NCBI GenBank assembly: GCA_023665085.1
Contig: JAMPEQ010000005.1
Location: forward strand, 62,001 to 126,000
DNA length: 64,000 bases
Direction: 5' to 3'
Origin: Bacteroides sp.
GTDB lineage: Bacteria; Bacillota; Clostridia; Oscillospirales; Acutalibacteraceae
Shown: positions 37,464 to 47,700 of the stretch, piece after piece
Numbering within the stretch: position 1 is the stretch's first letter
Layout: each line of letters starts with the position of its first letter
Notes under the pieces: model-generated
Seen by the model: the letters and a program-made list of their open reading frames with translations, nothing else
The model's database searches: none
Told to the model about the DNA's origin: nothing
Position numbers and translations under genes: made by a program

Positions 37464-38182
37464 TGAAAATTGGATTTATTATAATTGGTATAGTTATTTT
37501 TATTGCTTATCTTCTTCCTGTATTTGAAAAAATATTGAATTTCGGCAACCTTGCAGGCATGCTTTTGGGAATTGCGACCTTTGCAGTTGGCATGACAATT
37601 GATAAGATGAGCTTTGAGCTGACAAAATGGTCGGTTTTCACAGTGACGATAGGAATATTTATTGTTGTCGCTGTCAGCAATATGATATATCGTGAGGGAA
37701 AAACAAGGGCGAATAATGAAAAGGTTGTAATCGTTCTTGGCTGTAAAGTTAAGGGTGACAGACCATGTCTTGCACTGGAAAAAAGGATAGACAGTGCATA
37801 TGATTTTTTGCTCTGCAACAAAGACAGCGTAGCAATTTTAAGCGGAGGTCAGGGCAGAGGTGAGTTAATCAGCGAGGCAGTTTGTATGAAACAGATACTC
37901 GTGCAAAGAGGTATAGACAAAAAAAGACTGTTCCTTGAAGAACAATCTGTAAATACCGATGAAAATATACGCTTTTCACTGGATATTATTGAAAAATACG
38001 GATTGCCTAAGCAGGTTGCAGTCGCTACCTCCGAATATCATCAATACAGAGCCGGTTTAATCTGCAGTCGCTATGGCTTGGAGGCAAGAGCACTGAGCTC
38101 TGCTACGAGAATTGATTTGCTTCCGACATTTCTTTTAAGAGAGAGTATGGGAATTATCAAAGAAAAGCTGTTTAAAAGGTAA
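37463..38182 (+). CDS. DUF218 (SanA/YdcF-like) membrane protein
   Basis: 239 aa. Three hydrophobic segments at the N-terminus (about 3-20, 26-45 and 54-74), then the DUF218 domain: VIVLGCKVKGDRPCLALEKR, ILSGGQGRGELISEAVCMKQ, LEEQSVNTDENIRFS and VATSEYHQYRAGLICSRYG. Related proteins (SanA, ElyC) affect envelope integrity; the reaction is not known. It shares TAATG with serS and is followed by a terminator. Confidence 0.85.
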   Translation: MKIGFIIIGIVIFIAYLLPVFEKILNFGNLAGMLLGIATFAVGMTIDKMSFELTKWSVFTVTIGIFIVVAVSNMIYREGKTRANNEKVVIVLGCKVKGDRPCLALEKRIDSAYDFLLCNKDSVAILSGGQGRGELISEAVCMKQILVQRGIDKKRLFLEEQSVNTDENIRFSLDIIEKYGLPKQVAVATSEYHQYRAGLICSRYGLEARALSSATRIDLLPTFLLRESMGIIKEKLFKR

Positions 38183-38194
38183 TATATTAAGTAT

Positions 38195-38231
38195 AAATGC
38201 CCGAAGGCTGTTGACACCTTCGGGCATTTCT
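38195..38231. terminator. Terminator after the DUF218 gene
   Basis: Perfect 13-bp stem AAATGCCCGAAGG/CCTTCGGGCATTT with a 9-nt loop. Probably bidirectional with the convergent response regulator gene. Confidence 0.88.
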
Positions 38232-38312
38232 TTGACTTGTTCATGGGATAGCTGTATTAACATTTACTGATGAACAGAGTGTTTTATACAAGTACATTTC
38301 TGCAATATTATA

Positions 38313-39005
38313 TTATTTAAATTTGTATCCTCTGCCCCATACGGTTTTTATATAATCCGATTGTGGATCAGCCTCCTTTAGCTTATCTCTGATGCGATTG
38401 ATGTGAACAGTCAGCGTTGATGTGTCACCCAATGAGTCGTATCCCCACACTATTTCAAAAAGCTGATTTTTTGTAAAAATCTGTTCAGGCTTTTCTGCAA
38501 GAAGGCAGAGAACTTCAAATTCTTTTCTCGTCAGCTGAATTTCTTTACCGCAGGAAAAGGCTTCACCGGTCTCTTTGTTAAGCCTAAGAGTGTCGATTTC
38601 GATAATATTGCTGTCGGAATTGCTGTCGGTGACCTTTGTCAGTCTTTCGTATCGGCTTATATGTGCCTTAACTCTTGCCACCAGCTCACCCGGTGAAAAA
38701 GGCTTGACAATATAATCGTCTGCGCCAAAACCGAGTCCGCTGATTTTATCATTTTCTTCTTTTTTAGCACTTATAAGCAGAATCGGAATATCCTTTTTCT
38801 CTCTGATTTTTTTGCAGATTTCAAAGCCGTCCATTGAGGGAAGCATTATGTCAAGCAGAATTATATCAAATTCTTTTGACAAGGCTTTTTCAAGTCCCTC
38901 TCTGCCGTCAGTTGAATAATCGACCGAGAATCCGTCTGCCTCGAGATAATCTTTTTCAAGATGTAAAATGTTTTCATCATCTTCAATAATCAGTATTTTC
39001 TTCAT
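38313..39005 (-). CDS. OmpR/PhoB-family response regulator
   Basis: 230 aa. Receiver domain with acidic pocket IEDDEN, phosphoacceptor Asp in IILLDIMLPSMDG, and Lys in DYIVKPFSPGEL. C-terminal winged helix with QLTRKEFEVLCLLAEKPEQI and LTVHINRIRDKLKEAD. It overlaps the sensor kinase gene by 23 bp. Targets unknown; the divergent VTC-CotH cluster is the nearest candidate. Confidence 0.93.
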   Translation of the reverse strand: MKKILIIEDDENILHLEKDYLEADGFSVDYSTDGREGLEKALSKEFDIILLDIMLPSMDGFEICKKIREKKDIPILLISAKKEENDKISGLGFGADDYIVKPFSPGELVARVKAHISRYERLTKVTDSNSDSNIIEIDTLRLNKETGEAFSCGKEIQLTRKEFEVLCLLAEKPEQIFTKNQLFEIVWGYDSLGDTSTLTVHINRIRDKLKEADPQSDYIKTVWGRGYKFK

Positions 39006-40527
39006 TTTCTACCATCCTTTTCGGCATTGAAATAAATATTGAAAGTCCGCTTCCGCTTCTGCTGGTTGCCCAGATTGTACCGCCGTGCAGTTCTATAATC
39101 TGACGGCATACTGCAAGTCCTATGCCTGAGCCGTTTGCTACTTTTGTTCTTGCGGGATCTGTGCGGTACATTACATCAAAAATTTTAGGCAGGCTCTGCT
39201 TATCAACGCCTATGCCGTTATCGGTAATTTCAATAATTACCGAACGCTCATATTCGTTCAGTGCCATATAAATACTTCCTTTAATTCCGTCCCTTGCATA
39301 TTTAATTGAGTTGGAAATAATGTTGCTTATTACTCTTTCAAATCTGTCAGTGTCAACATCAATAGCAGTATTATCACTGCAGTGGCAGGCATAGGTAAAA
39401 TCAAAATCTGCTGCATCAAGCATACTTTTTATTTCCATTGCGCCGTCTTCAAAAAATTCCTTGGCATTGACTGTATTCTTTTCGAGCGCAAGCCCGTTTA
39501 ATTCAAGCTTTGAAATCATCAGCAAATCGTCAAGTATCTTTTCTGTGCTGTTAATTGATTCGCAGATAGTGTTAATATATTTCTGCTGCTTTTCAGGAGT
39601 GTTAGCAATGCCGTCACGCAGTCCTTCTGCATAGCCTTTTACTGAAGTCAGCGGAGTTCTGAGATCATGGGCAATTCCTGCAACAACAACCTGCCTTGCC
39701 TCCTGTGCCTGCTGTTGATTTTCTATAGAGGTTTTAAGTCTTAACCTCATATTGTTAAAGCTGTCAACAGTTTGACCAAGCTCGTTGGTTGAGTCATAAT
39801 CTATCTCATAATCTAAATTGCCCCGCGCAATTTCCTCTGCTCCGCGTGAAATCTTCTTTATCGGCTTAACAATTGTCTGAGATGTGATAAAGGATATTGC
39901 ACCAATAGTTATAATAAACAGCAGTGCAATTACCAGAGCAACAAGACCTGTTCTGCCAGCAAGAACAGAGGTAAGGTTTTGTGGTGAGGTCCTTTTGTCA
40001 GCATCATTTACCACATAATCATCATTAACAATAATTATCATATATTTTGTACTTCCTGATGATGCGTTGCTGACTATTACAAGTCCGTCATCGCCGAAAT
40101 AGTTAAGATTTTTTCCGCATTCGATTGTCACAAGCTCGTTTGCCTTTTTTATAATATCAACATTGCTGTCGGTAGAATAAAAGGGCTGTGAGTTTTGCTC
40201 AATGTAAATGAAGCTGTTGAATTTTTCAAGGGGTGAAACGAAATCCTTGATTTTTTCAAGTTTTTTTTCATTTTTCTCTTTTCCTGTAAGCTCTGATGTA
40301 ATGCTCTGTAAGGTCTGACTCCACTGAATTTGATTTACAGTAGAATAATTGTTGGTTGTTACAGACGAAAAGTTAAAATATGATGATACAGTTTGCACAA
40401 ATACAGTAGAAAAGCTTGCTATTATTATAATAGGTATAAATATTCCAAGAAGAGATGTTATAACAATTCGTGTATTAATTTTTAAATTTTTTGAGCTTCG
40501 CCTTTTACTTTCGTTTTTCTTACACAT
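38983..40527 (-). CDS. Membrane sensor histidine kinase
   Basis: 514 aa. Two transmembrane segments (about 22-45 and about 195-220) flank an extracytoplasmic sensor domain. Then HAMP (IVKPIKKISRGAEEIARGNL), HisKA with the phospho-His in VAGIAHDLRTPLTSVKGYAE, and HATPase with N box ISNIISNSIKYA, ITDNGIGVDKQ and NGSGIGLAVCRQIIELHGG. Overlaps the TetR stop by 8 bp (ATGTGTAA). Signal unknown. Confidence 0.93.
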   Translation of the reverse strand: MCKKNESKRRSSKNLKINTRIVITSLLGIFIPIIIIASFSTVFVQTVSSYFNFSSVTTNNYSTVNQIQWSQTLQSITSELTGKEKNEKKLEKIKDFVSPLEKFNSFIYIEQNSQPFYSTDSNVDIIKKANELVTIECGKNLNYFGDDGLVIVSNASSGSTKYMIIIVNDDYVVNDADKRTSPQNLTSVLAGRTGLVALVIALLFIITIGAISFITSQTIVKPIKKISRGAEEIARGNLDYEIDYDSTNELGQTVDSFNNMRLRLKTSIENQQQAQEARQVVVAGIAHDLRTPLTSVKGYAEGLRDGIANTPEKQQKYINTICESINSTEKILDDLLMISKLELNGLALEKNTVNAKEFFEDGAMEIKSMLDAADFDFTYACHCSDNTAIDVDTDRFERVISNIISNSIKYARDGIKGSIYMALNEYERSVIIEITDNGIGVDKQSLPKIFDVMYRTDPARTKVANGSGIGLAVCRQIIELHGGTIWATSRSGSGLSIFISMPKRMVENEENTDY

Positions 40528-41137
40528 TAGCTTTATCTCTTTTTTCCTTTATAAACTGTTCGCCAAGCTCCATAAGCTTTGTCATATGAAGGGTGGTAAA
40601 GGTTTTGCATTTTTCATCAATATCATCAACATTGTGCATAACATAGTATTTTATAAGACCTGTCATTCCGCAGATAATGTATTCCATCTGAAAATCATCA
40701 AGCTGGGCAATGCTGTCTCTGATATAATCAATTGAACGCTTTACTACGTTTGTTATCTTTGATGTGAGAATATCGGCACTGGTGTCGTTAAGCAAAATGT
40801 AATAATGCTCTTTTTCGCTGTCAACTGCCTTAATGCCCTGAGAAATAATAGATGCAACTCCGTCCATGGTAAAATCATTTCTTGTTACCATTCGAAGCTG
40901 TCTGCCGACATTAAAAAACAGGGTGCGCATTAAATCATCACATTGCTTGTTGAGAAGATCATACTTGTCTGTATAATGCAGATAAAATGTGTTTCTGCTG
41001 ATTACAGCCCTGTCTGTGATATCCTTAACGGTAATATTTTCAAAGCCTTTTTCACGTACCAGCGAGTAAAATGCATTTTTTATGGCATTTTGTGTTCTGA
41101 TAATTCGCAAATCCTGAGTGCCGTCTTTTTTAGTCAT
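40520..41137 (-). CDS. TetR/AcrR-family regulator
   Basis: 205 aa from the ATG at 41137, behind GAGGGGGG; the longer frame adds 19 residues upstream of that site. HTH: AIKNAFYSLVREKGFENITV and DITDRAVISRNTFYLHYTDK. The C-terminal domain looks like the TetR_C_7/8 type. First gene of TetR-kinase-regulator, divergent from the VTC-CotH cluster, so it may control both. A TetR gene co-transcribed with a two-component system is uncommon. Confidence 0.88.
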   Translation of the reverse strand: MTKKDGTQDLRIIRTQNAIKNAFYSLVREKGFENITVKDITDRAVISRNTFYLHYTDKYDLLNKQCDDLMRTLFFNVGRQLRMVTRNDFTMDGVASIISQGIKAVDSEKEHYYILLNDTSADILTSKITNVVKRSIDYIRDSIAQLDDFQMEYIICGMTGLIKYYVMHNVDDIDEKCKTFTTLHMTKLMELGEQFIKEKRDKANV

Positions 41138-41480
41138 ATTTTTACCCCCCTCAGTAAAGCATGAACGCTTATTGCTAAAATTTATTTTATTCAACTAACT
41201 TAGCACCTGTTCATTAAATTACTTTTGTTAATTATAGCACTAAAATTTTGTATTTTCAATAATATAAAAGCATATAAAAATAATAGACTGTTTTTGTATA
41301 CTAGTACATTATTTATTAAAAATAAATATAAATTGTGATATATTTGAATATCTGTAAATTAAATACAATCAGTTAATCAATTTTATACAAAATTTATAAT
41401 TTATAGTCAAAATTTGATTGACTTGTCGATTATTTTTAAGTATACTTAACTTGATATAATATTTTTTTGGAGGTACAGCT
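41138..41480. promoter_or_regulatory. Divergent regulatory region with palindrome over the VTC promoter
   Basis: 343-bp AT-rich gap. For the plus strand: TTGACT (41418-41423), 17-bp spacer, TATACT (41441-41446). A perfect 14-bp palindrome TTAAGTATACTTAA (41436-41449) covers the -10 box, a likely operator for the TetR protein or the response regulator. I see no gene in the gap. Confidence 0.55.
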
Positions 41481-42263
41481 TTGGCTATAGCTACATTTAA
41501 GCGTTATGAGAAAAAATATCTCATAACCAAAGAAAAGCTAGACCAAATACTGCCCTCTCTGCTGGAGTATATGGAGCTTGATCCGTTTTGTCTTAACGGC
41601 AATGAATACAGGATTTACAGCATTTATTATGACACAGATAACCATGATGTTATCAGGCAGAATTCATCAGGTCCTGTGTATAAGGAAAAAATGCGAATAC
41701 GCTCCTATTATGACCGAAAAGATCCTGACGATAAAATCTTTATGGAAATAAAGAAAAAAAGTGAAGGTCAGGGAAATAAACGCAGAATTAAGCTGAAGAT
41801 AAAGGAAATAGAGCCTTTTGTTAATGAAGGCATACTTCCCGAAACAAAGGATTATCTGTCAGCTCAGGTTGCGAAGGAGCTTGCCTATTATCTGTCAAAA
41901 AACAAGGTGCACCCCGCACTTTATGTTCAGTATGACAGGCTTGCACTTTTCGGCAAAGAGGACAAAAATTTCAGAATGACCTTTGACAGAAATGTCAGAA
42001 CGCGAAGGTCAAATTTTGTATTTGGCGAAAGCGATGAGGATGAATTACTTCTGCCCGGAGGCGAATATATTATGGAAATTAAAATTCTCGGTGCAATGCC
42101 TCTATGGCTTACAAGAATTTTAAGTGAAAATGATTTGTTCAGCCACGGATTTTCAAAATACGGCGTTAAGTATAAACGTGATGCGGCAGAGCATAAGCTT
42201 GATTATTATATGTATGATAATCAGGGAAACCGTGTTGATTTTGATTATTTTAAACAATTTTAA
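41481..42263 (+). CDS. VTC-domain (polyphosphate polymerase-like) protein
   Basis: 260 aa, TTG start behind GGAGGTACAG. The VTC triphosphate-tunnel pattern is clear: FKRYEKKYLI, YSIYYDTDN, KEKMRIRSYY, FMEIKKKSEGQGNKRRIKLK, LYVQYDRLAL, MTFDRNVRTR and YIMEIKILGAMPLW. The basic and acidic residues that line the tunnel in yeast Vtc4 have counterparts here. Unlike Vtc proteins it has no SPX or membrane domain; the next gene may supply the membrane part. Polyphosphate synthesis is the family expectation, not proven for such bacterial proteins. Confidence 0.85.
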   Translation: MAIATFKRYEKKYLITKEKLDQILPSLLEYMELDPFCLNGNEYRIYSIYYDTDNHDVIRQNSSGPVYKEKMRIRSYYDRKDPDDKIFMEIKKKSEGQGNKRRIKLKIKEIEPFVNEGILPETKDYLSAQVAKELAYYLSKNKVHPALYVQYDRLALFGKEDKNFRMTFDRNVRTRRSNFVFGESDEDELLLPGGEYIMEIKILGAMPLWLTRILSENDLFSHGFSKYGVKYKRDAAEHKLDYYMYDNQGNRVDFDYFKQF

Positions 42264-42275
42264 GGAGAGTACATA

Positions 42276-42977
42276 ATGCAAGATTTTTTATACATGCTCA
42301 CATCAGGTGAGTCTGCAACATTAGATGTTAGAGGCGTGCTTACAACACTTTTGTCAGCCGCTGTAATTGGACTGGTTATCAGTCTTGTTTATTTGTTCAC
42401 CCACAAAAAAGAGGGCTACAGCCAGGCTTTCTGCGTAGCACTTATTCTGCTTGCACCAATCGTTGGTATGGTTATTCTTGTAATCGGTAACAACGTTGCA
42501 ACCGCATTCAGCCTTGCAGGTGCATTTGCGCTTGTTCGTTTCCGTAGTGCGCCCGGCGATCCAAAGGATATTGCCTTTGTATTTCTCAGCGTAACAATGG
42601 GACTTACATGCGGTCTCGGTTACTGGATATGGGCAGCTCTCGCAACCGTTGTACTTTGTGTAATCATTCTTGTTCTGCATTTTGTAAATTTCGGCGAAAA
42701 AAAGGGCGACAACTATGTACTTAAGATAACTGTACCTGAAACACTTAATTATGTAGGTGCATTTGACGAATGCCTTAATAAATACTGCAACAGATTTAAG
42801 CTTTCAAGAGTAAAGAGTGTTGACTTTGGTGCTCTTTTTGAGCTTAGTTTTGATATCAGCATGAAGGATTCTAAGCAGATGAGAGAAATGCTTGATGATG
42901 TGAGAGCAATGAACGGAAATCTCAAAATAATGCTTTCAACGCCTGAAAATGCTGTTAAAAGCTTCCATTTCCAATAA
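42276..42977 (+). CDS. DUF4956 membrane protein
   Basis: 233 aa. About four transmembrane segments (25-42, 50-70, 72-92 and 110-140) with the conserved phrase VATAFSLAGAFALVRFRSAP followed by GDPKDIAFVFLSVTMGLTCG, then a soluble ferredoxin-like C-terminal domain (about 148-233). ATG behind AAGGAGAG, 12 bp after the VTC gene. DUF4956 and VTC genes occur together in many bacteria, so it is probably the membrane partner of the VTC protein. Confidence 0.85.
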   Translation: MQDFLYMLTSGESATLDVRGVLTTLLSAAVIGLVISLVYLFTHKKEGYSQAFCVALILLAPIVGMVILVIGNNVATAFSLAGAFALVRFRSAPGDPKDIAFVFLSVTMGLTCGLGYWIWAALATVVLCVIILVLHFVNFGEKKGDNYVLKITVPETLNYVGAFDECLNKYCNRFKLSRVKSVDFGALFELSFDISMKDSKQMREMLDDVRAMNGNLKIMLSTPENAVKSFHFQ

Positions 42978-42984
42978 AAAGAAT

Positions 42985-43009
42985 GAGGGAACGCTGTGTG
43001 CGTTCCCTC
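42985..43009 (+). terminator. Hairpin after DUF4956 gene
   Basis: Perfect 10-bp stem GAGGGAACGC/GCGTTCCCTC with a 5-nt loop and only a weak T-run. A second inverted repeat, TTTTAAAACAC/GTGTTTTAAAA, follows at 43030-43063. These may partly separate expression of the two halves of the cluster. Confidence 0.6.
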
Positions 43010-43152
43010 GACGTGCCTTTTAGAAGAATTTTTAAAACACAATATGTCGAGTGTGTTTTAAAATATTTTCTATATCTAGTATTATAATTTATATATTAAG
43101 GCATAATTTTGAATATTACTAATTTATACAATTTAGCACAGGAGTTTTGAAC

Positions 43153-44775
43153 ATGAAACTGAAAAAGGCAATATGCGTTATGCTTGCGGCAGCAATGATA
43201 ACAACAAGCATGGCAGCCTGCAGCAAGGAAAAGCCACAGGAGGCTGAGGCAACCGTAGTGGTAACAGACAAAAGCGGTGATGCTGTTACTACCGATAACG
43301 GAAAGGTTGTGGTGGCTGATAAAAAAACAAGCACCACAAAGGCCGTAGATGCGAAGGAAGTATCATCAACCACGAAAAATGGTGAAACAACTGCTGCAAA
43401 AACAACAGCGAAAACTACAACCCAAAAAGGTGCAAAAACAACTACTAAAAAAGGAAGTGCCACAACTAAAAAGACAGCTGCTAAAACTACTGCCAAGGCA
43501 ACAACAAAAAAACCTGCAGGCAAGCCTGCCTCAACAACAGCACAGGTAGACAGAAATATTTATATCACACTTCAAAAGAATATGTCTGCAACTGTTTCAT
43601 CAAAGATTGATGCCAGCGGTGTTACCGTAACAAACAAATCGGCACAGAACACAATCAGAATTACTAAGCCCGGTGATTACGTTATAAATCAGAATACAGG
43701 CAACGAAGCATGGCACGGACAGATTGTTGTAATGCTGAAGAATACGGAAGAAGCTACATTGAGATTTGAGAATGTAAACATTACCACACAGCAGGCAAGT
43801 GCAATAAAAATCCTTGATGCAAGCATAAACAAGGAAAGAAACTTTATGGAAACTGAGACTGCAACGGGTACTGATGCTGACAACGCATTGAAAAAAGAAA
43901 TTAAGGAAATTTCAAAGCAGAATAAAGCACCGAATGTTTCAATTTCTTTCCCTACAGGCACAACAAGCAGTATTAATTCAGGTGCAAACAGCTATTCGGG
44001 TGTAGTATATAACGAATCAAAGCTTACTTTAAAGGGTAATGGCAAGATAAATGTATCAGCAACAAGAAATGCAAATAATGCAATTTGTTCAACAAAGAGC
44101 ATTACAATAAAAAATGTGGCTGTTTCTCTTTCAACAGCATCAGCAGGCACAGGTGCAGGCAGAGGCATCTTTTCTTTCTCAAAGGTAAATCTTGAAAGCG
44201 GAAGTCTTACTATAGATACAGATGGTGACGGAATCCGCTGTGAATCCTTTAATGTAACAGGCGGTACGGCGGATATTAATTCGCGTTCGTCTGATGGTGT
44301 GGATGCCGATGATGCGATTGTTATTTCAGGCGGAACAGTAACATCAGTTGCAGTGAAGAAGTCAAGCTATAAGGTAAGACGTGTTAATAATACCGAAAAC
44401 GGACTTACTGTTGACGGCATCAGAAAAGAGAAGGGCGATACCTTTGCAATAAACGGAGGAACAGTCAGAGGCGAAAGCAAGAATATCACTACTGTTCAGC
44501 CGGCATCAAAGCAAGCCAATATTATCTGCCGTTCGGTAAAGGCGTCAAACACAACTGAGTCAAAAAGAGCTTTGCAGTTTACAATTAAAAGCTCCGGCAG
44601 TACAGTTGCTAAATCAACAACAGAATGCATTAAATTTCTGTATTCTTCATCAGGTCTCAGCTCTTCAAAGAAATACAGTGTAACAGGGCATTCAAAGAAT
44701 GTAAGTCAAAATTTCAGCGCAGATGTAAAATTCACAAACAAAGTTGGCGATGCAAGAGTCGTTGCTAACAGATAA
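43153..44775 (+). CDS. Cthe_2159-like carbohydrate-binding lipoprotein
   Basis: 540 aa from the ATG at 43153, 8 nt after AGGAG. Lipoprotein signal MKLKKAICVMLAAAMITTSM with the Cys in MAACS; then a long Thr/Lys linker (about 60-130: repeated TTKK, AKTT); then a beta-solenoid-like domain with DGDGIRCESFNVTGGTADIN and SDGVDADDAIVISGGTV, the pattern of the Cthe_2159/DUF4353 family, whose founder binds cellulose and acid sugars. Likely attached to the membrane and reaching through the wall. It lies 15 bp before the CotH gene. Confidence 0.8.
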   Translation: MKLKKAICVMLAAAMITTSMAACSKEKPQEAEATVVVTDKSGDAVTTDNGKVVVADKKTSTTKAVDAKEVSSTTKNGETTAAKTTAKTTTQKGAKTTTKKGSATTKKTAAKTTAKATTKKPAGKPASTTAQVDRNIYITLQKNMSATVSSKIDASGVTVTNKSAQNTIRITKPGDYVINQNTGNEAWHGQIVVMLKNTEEATLRFENVNITTQQASAIKILDASINKERNFMETETATGTDADNALKKEIKEISKQNKAPNVSISFPTGTTSSINSGANSYSGVVYNESKLTLKGNGKINVSATRNANNAICSTKSITIKNVAVSLSTASAGTGAGRGIFSFSKVNLESGSLTIDTDGDGIRCESFNVTGGTADINSRSSDGVDADDAIVISGGTVTSVAVKKSSYKVRRVNNTENGLTVDGIRKEKGDTFAINGGTVRGESKNITTVQPASKQANIICRSVKASNTTESKRALQFTIKSSGSTVAKSTTECIKFLYSSSGLSSSKKYSVTGHSKNVSQNFSADVKFTNKVGDARVVANR

Positions 44776-44789
44776 GCGAGGATAAACAA

Positions 44790-47700
44790 ATGAAAAAAAG
44801 CATGAAAAAATCCATAGCACTTCTGCTGGCATTGTTGATGCTGGTTTCGACCTTTGCAATAGGCTCATTTACAGCATCAGCTGCATCTGCACCTGTTGAC
44901 GTTGAAAGTGCCAAAGTTGCTGTATGGGCAGATCCTGAAAATGTTTTAAATCAGGCTAAGGTTGAGGCATTTTCTCTTACCGGTACTGCCCAGGACACTC
45001 TGGCAGTTCTCGGCTCAGTTCAGCCGTTTAAGAGAAGCTCCAGCAGCGGTTCATCACTAGGCGGATGGGGCAGCGTAGGCGGCTCTTCCTCTGACAGCGG
45101 TAACTATTACTGGTTCTTTCCTTCAAATGCAGATTTAACAAGCCTTAAAATCTGGTTTAAAGAAACTGACACACTAACTATTGATTCAACATCAATTACA
45201 AGTGGTGTTGCTACAGATGTGTTCAAAGAGCTGAACGAGGGCGGTGTTTCAAAAACATACACTGTTAAGCTCAATAATACCAGTTATACTGTAACTGCTA
45301 TGAAGAGCGGTGACGTTGGTACAGTTTATATTGACACTAAATCAGGCTCACTGAAAACAATTACCAGCAGCAGTGACCATTCAGCATGGGAAGCAGGCAC
45401 AATAATGGTAGTTCAGCCTGACGGTACTGTTGATTATATGGGCGTTATGAGCAAAATGAGCGGACGAGGTAATGGTACATGGGACACAAGCGGTAAGAAA
45501 AATCCGTATAATGTTAAGCTTGAAAAGTCCACTTCACTTCTCGGTATGGGAAAGGCAAAGAAATGGTGTCTGCTGGCAAATGATGTTGACAAATCACTTG
45601 TTAAAAACCAGCTTACATATGATTTTGCAGATTATATCGGCATTAAATACCAGCCACACTGCAAGCCTGTTGATTTGTATGTAAACCAGCAGTATCTCGG
45701 TTCTTATCAGCTGTCAGAAAAGGTTGAAATTAAATCAAACAGAGTAAATATAAGCGATGCTTACGAAAATCTTGAAATTGCAAACGGAACTGTTGATTCT
45801 GCAACAGGTGCAATTGTTCCTGCTGATTTTGCTGCAGCGAAAACGGCAGTTGAAACTGTAAACAAAACTACTATAGGTTCAATTACAAAAAGAGATGTTA
45901 CAGGTCATACAGTAGGTGCATATAAATATTCTAAGATTGATGATTCAGCCATTGATACTACAGGCGGATATCTGTATGAGCTTGAAATAAGCAACCGCTG
46001 GGTAAATGAAAATGCAGGTTTCTGTGCATATAACCGACAGGGCTGGGTGCTTAAGAGTGCTGATTATGCATCTGAAAATATGGTAAAATACAGCTATAAT
46101 CTTCTTTATGCCCTTGGTGCTTCTGTATACAATAGCGGTGTAGTTCCAAGTACAACTACCACAACCTCATGTCCTAAAACAGCTACAAAATATTCGACAA
46201 CTTTATATGGAACAAACAGTATAACAAACCCTGCTCCTGCAGCAGAATATCAGGGCAAAAAATGGAGTGATCTTCTTGATGCCGATTCAGCAGTAAGATA
46301 TTACTGGACACAGGAGTTCTTCAAGAATATGGACTCCTCAACCTCATCAACATATTTCTACAAAGATTCAGATTCTGTTGACAGCAAGCTTTATGCCGGA
46401 CCTATGTGGGATATGGATAACTCTATGGGAACTATTGACAGCAAAGATACAGAACGCTGGGGATACAGCTATGATACTTCAACCGGATGGTATACAAAGA
46501 ACGCACGTATCTACCGTTGGAGATGTGATGATTCAACTATGTCATATTCAACTGACGATCAGTCACCTTTGAACTTCTATGCGGCACTTGCCACAAACTG
46601 CACAGATTTCTGGCAGATGGCAGAAAAGTATTATTATGCATATATTTCTCCTGCTGCAGATATTCTTCTCGGCAAGGCAGAGGATACTACAGGCAAGCTT
46701 CACAGCATTGCATACTATGTAAATACAATAAACAAAAGTGCACAGATGGATGCACTCCGTCATGATACAACCTACAGCGCAGAGGGATATATAGATAAGC
46801 TCAGCACATGGACTTCTGAACGTCAGACATGGATAAACGGCCAGATTAAGCCGGTTGATTTTAAAGACCTGGGTTTGTTTGTTGATACTATTCCTGCTCA
46901 GACATATACAGGAAAAGCGCTTACTCCGGCTGTTACAGTAAATATTTATGAAAATGGTGCTGACGTTGCTTTAATTCCTAATGTGGATTATACCTTAAGC
47001 TACAGCAACAATATAGATGCAGGTACAGCAAGTGTAACAATTAACGGTGCAGGTTTGTACACAGGCTCAGTTACCAAGACTTTCCGTATAAATCCTGCAG
47101 ATCTCGGCACAAATCACACTGCAGAGATAGAAGCTCTTTCATATATCGATACGGAGCTTAATCCTATACTTACCAATAATACAACAGGCACAGGCTACAG
47201 CTCCGGTGTTTCTTATCAGTGGTATAGAAACGGTGAGCCGATAGCTGATGCAGTTAATGAAAAATATTTGACAACATCAGAGGACGTTGGTGCAAAGCTT
47301 ACATGTGTTATTACAGGTGACGGCACAAATATTACAGGCTCTGTAACATCAAATGAATGTGAAGTTCTCACAGGTGAAAAGCCAACAGGCTATTCAAGAA
47401 CTATTGCATCATGGAATTATAACTACACTGCTGATAATACATTGCTTGTAAATGGTGACACAAGTGGAAATGGTTTCTATTATGTTGCTACAGGCGGTGA
47501 GAATCAGGCGACATCGAATCTTTATGCAAGTGTAAATGCAACAGATCAGGCAAAACTTAAATGGTCAGGCACGGCAGATTTGTTTACTAACAATGCGATA
47601 GCAGACCAAGCTCCAGTAATGGGAACATCAAAGACCGACATGCTTGCATGGGGCACATACCCGTATTTTGAAACAGTAGTTTCAACAGCAGGCTATGAAA

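Noticed and set aside
43119-43523. Minus-strand ORF rich in Val/Phe opposite the Thr/Lys linker
   Set aside because: It is the antisense shadow of a low-complexity ACA/AAA-rich coding region.
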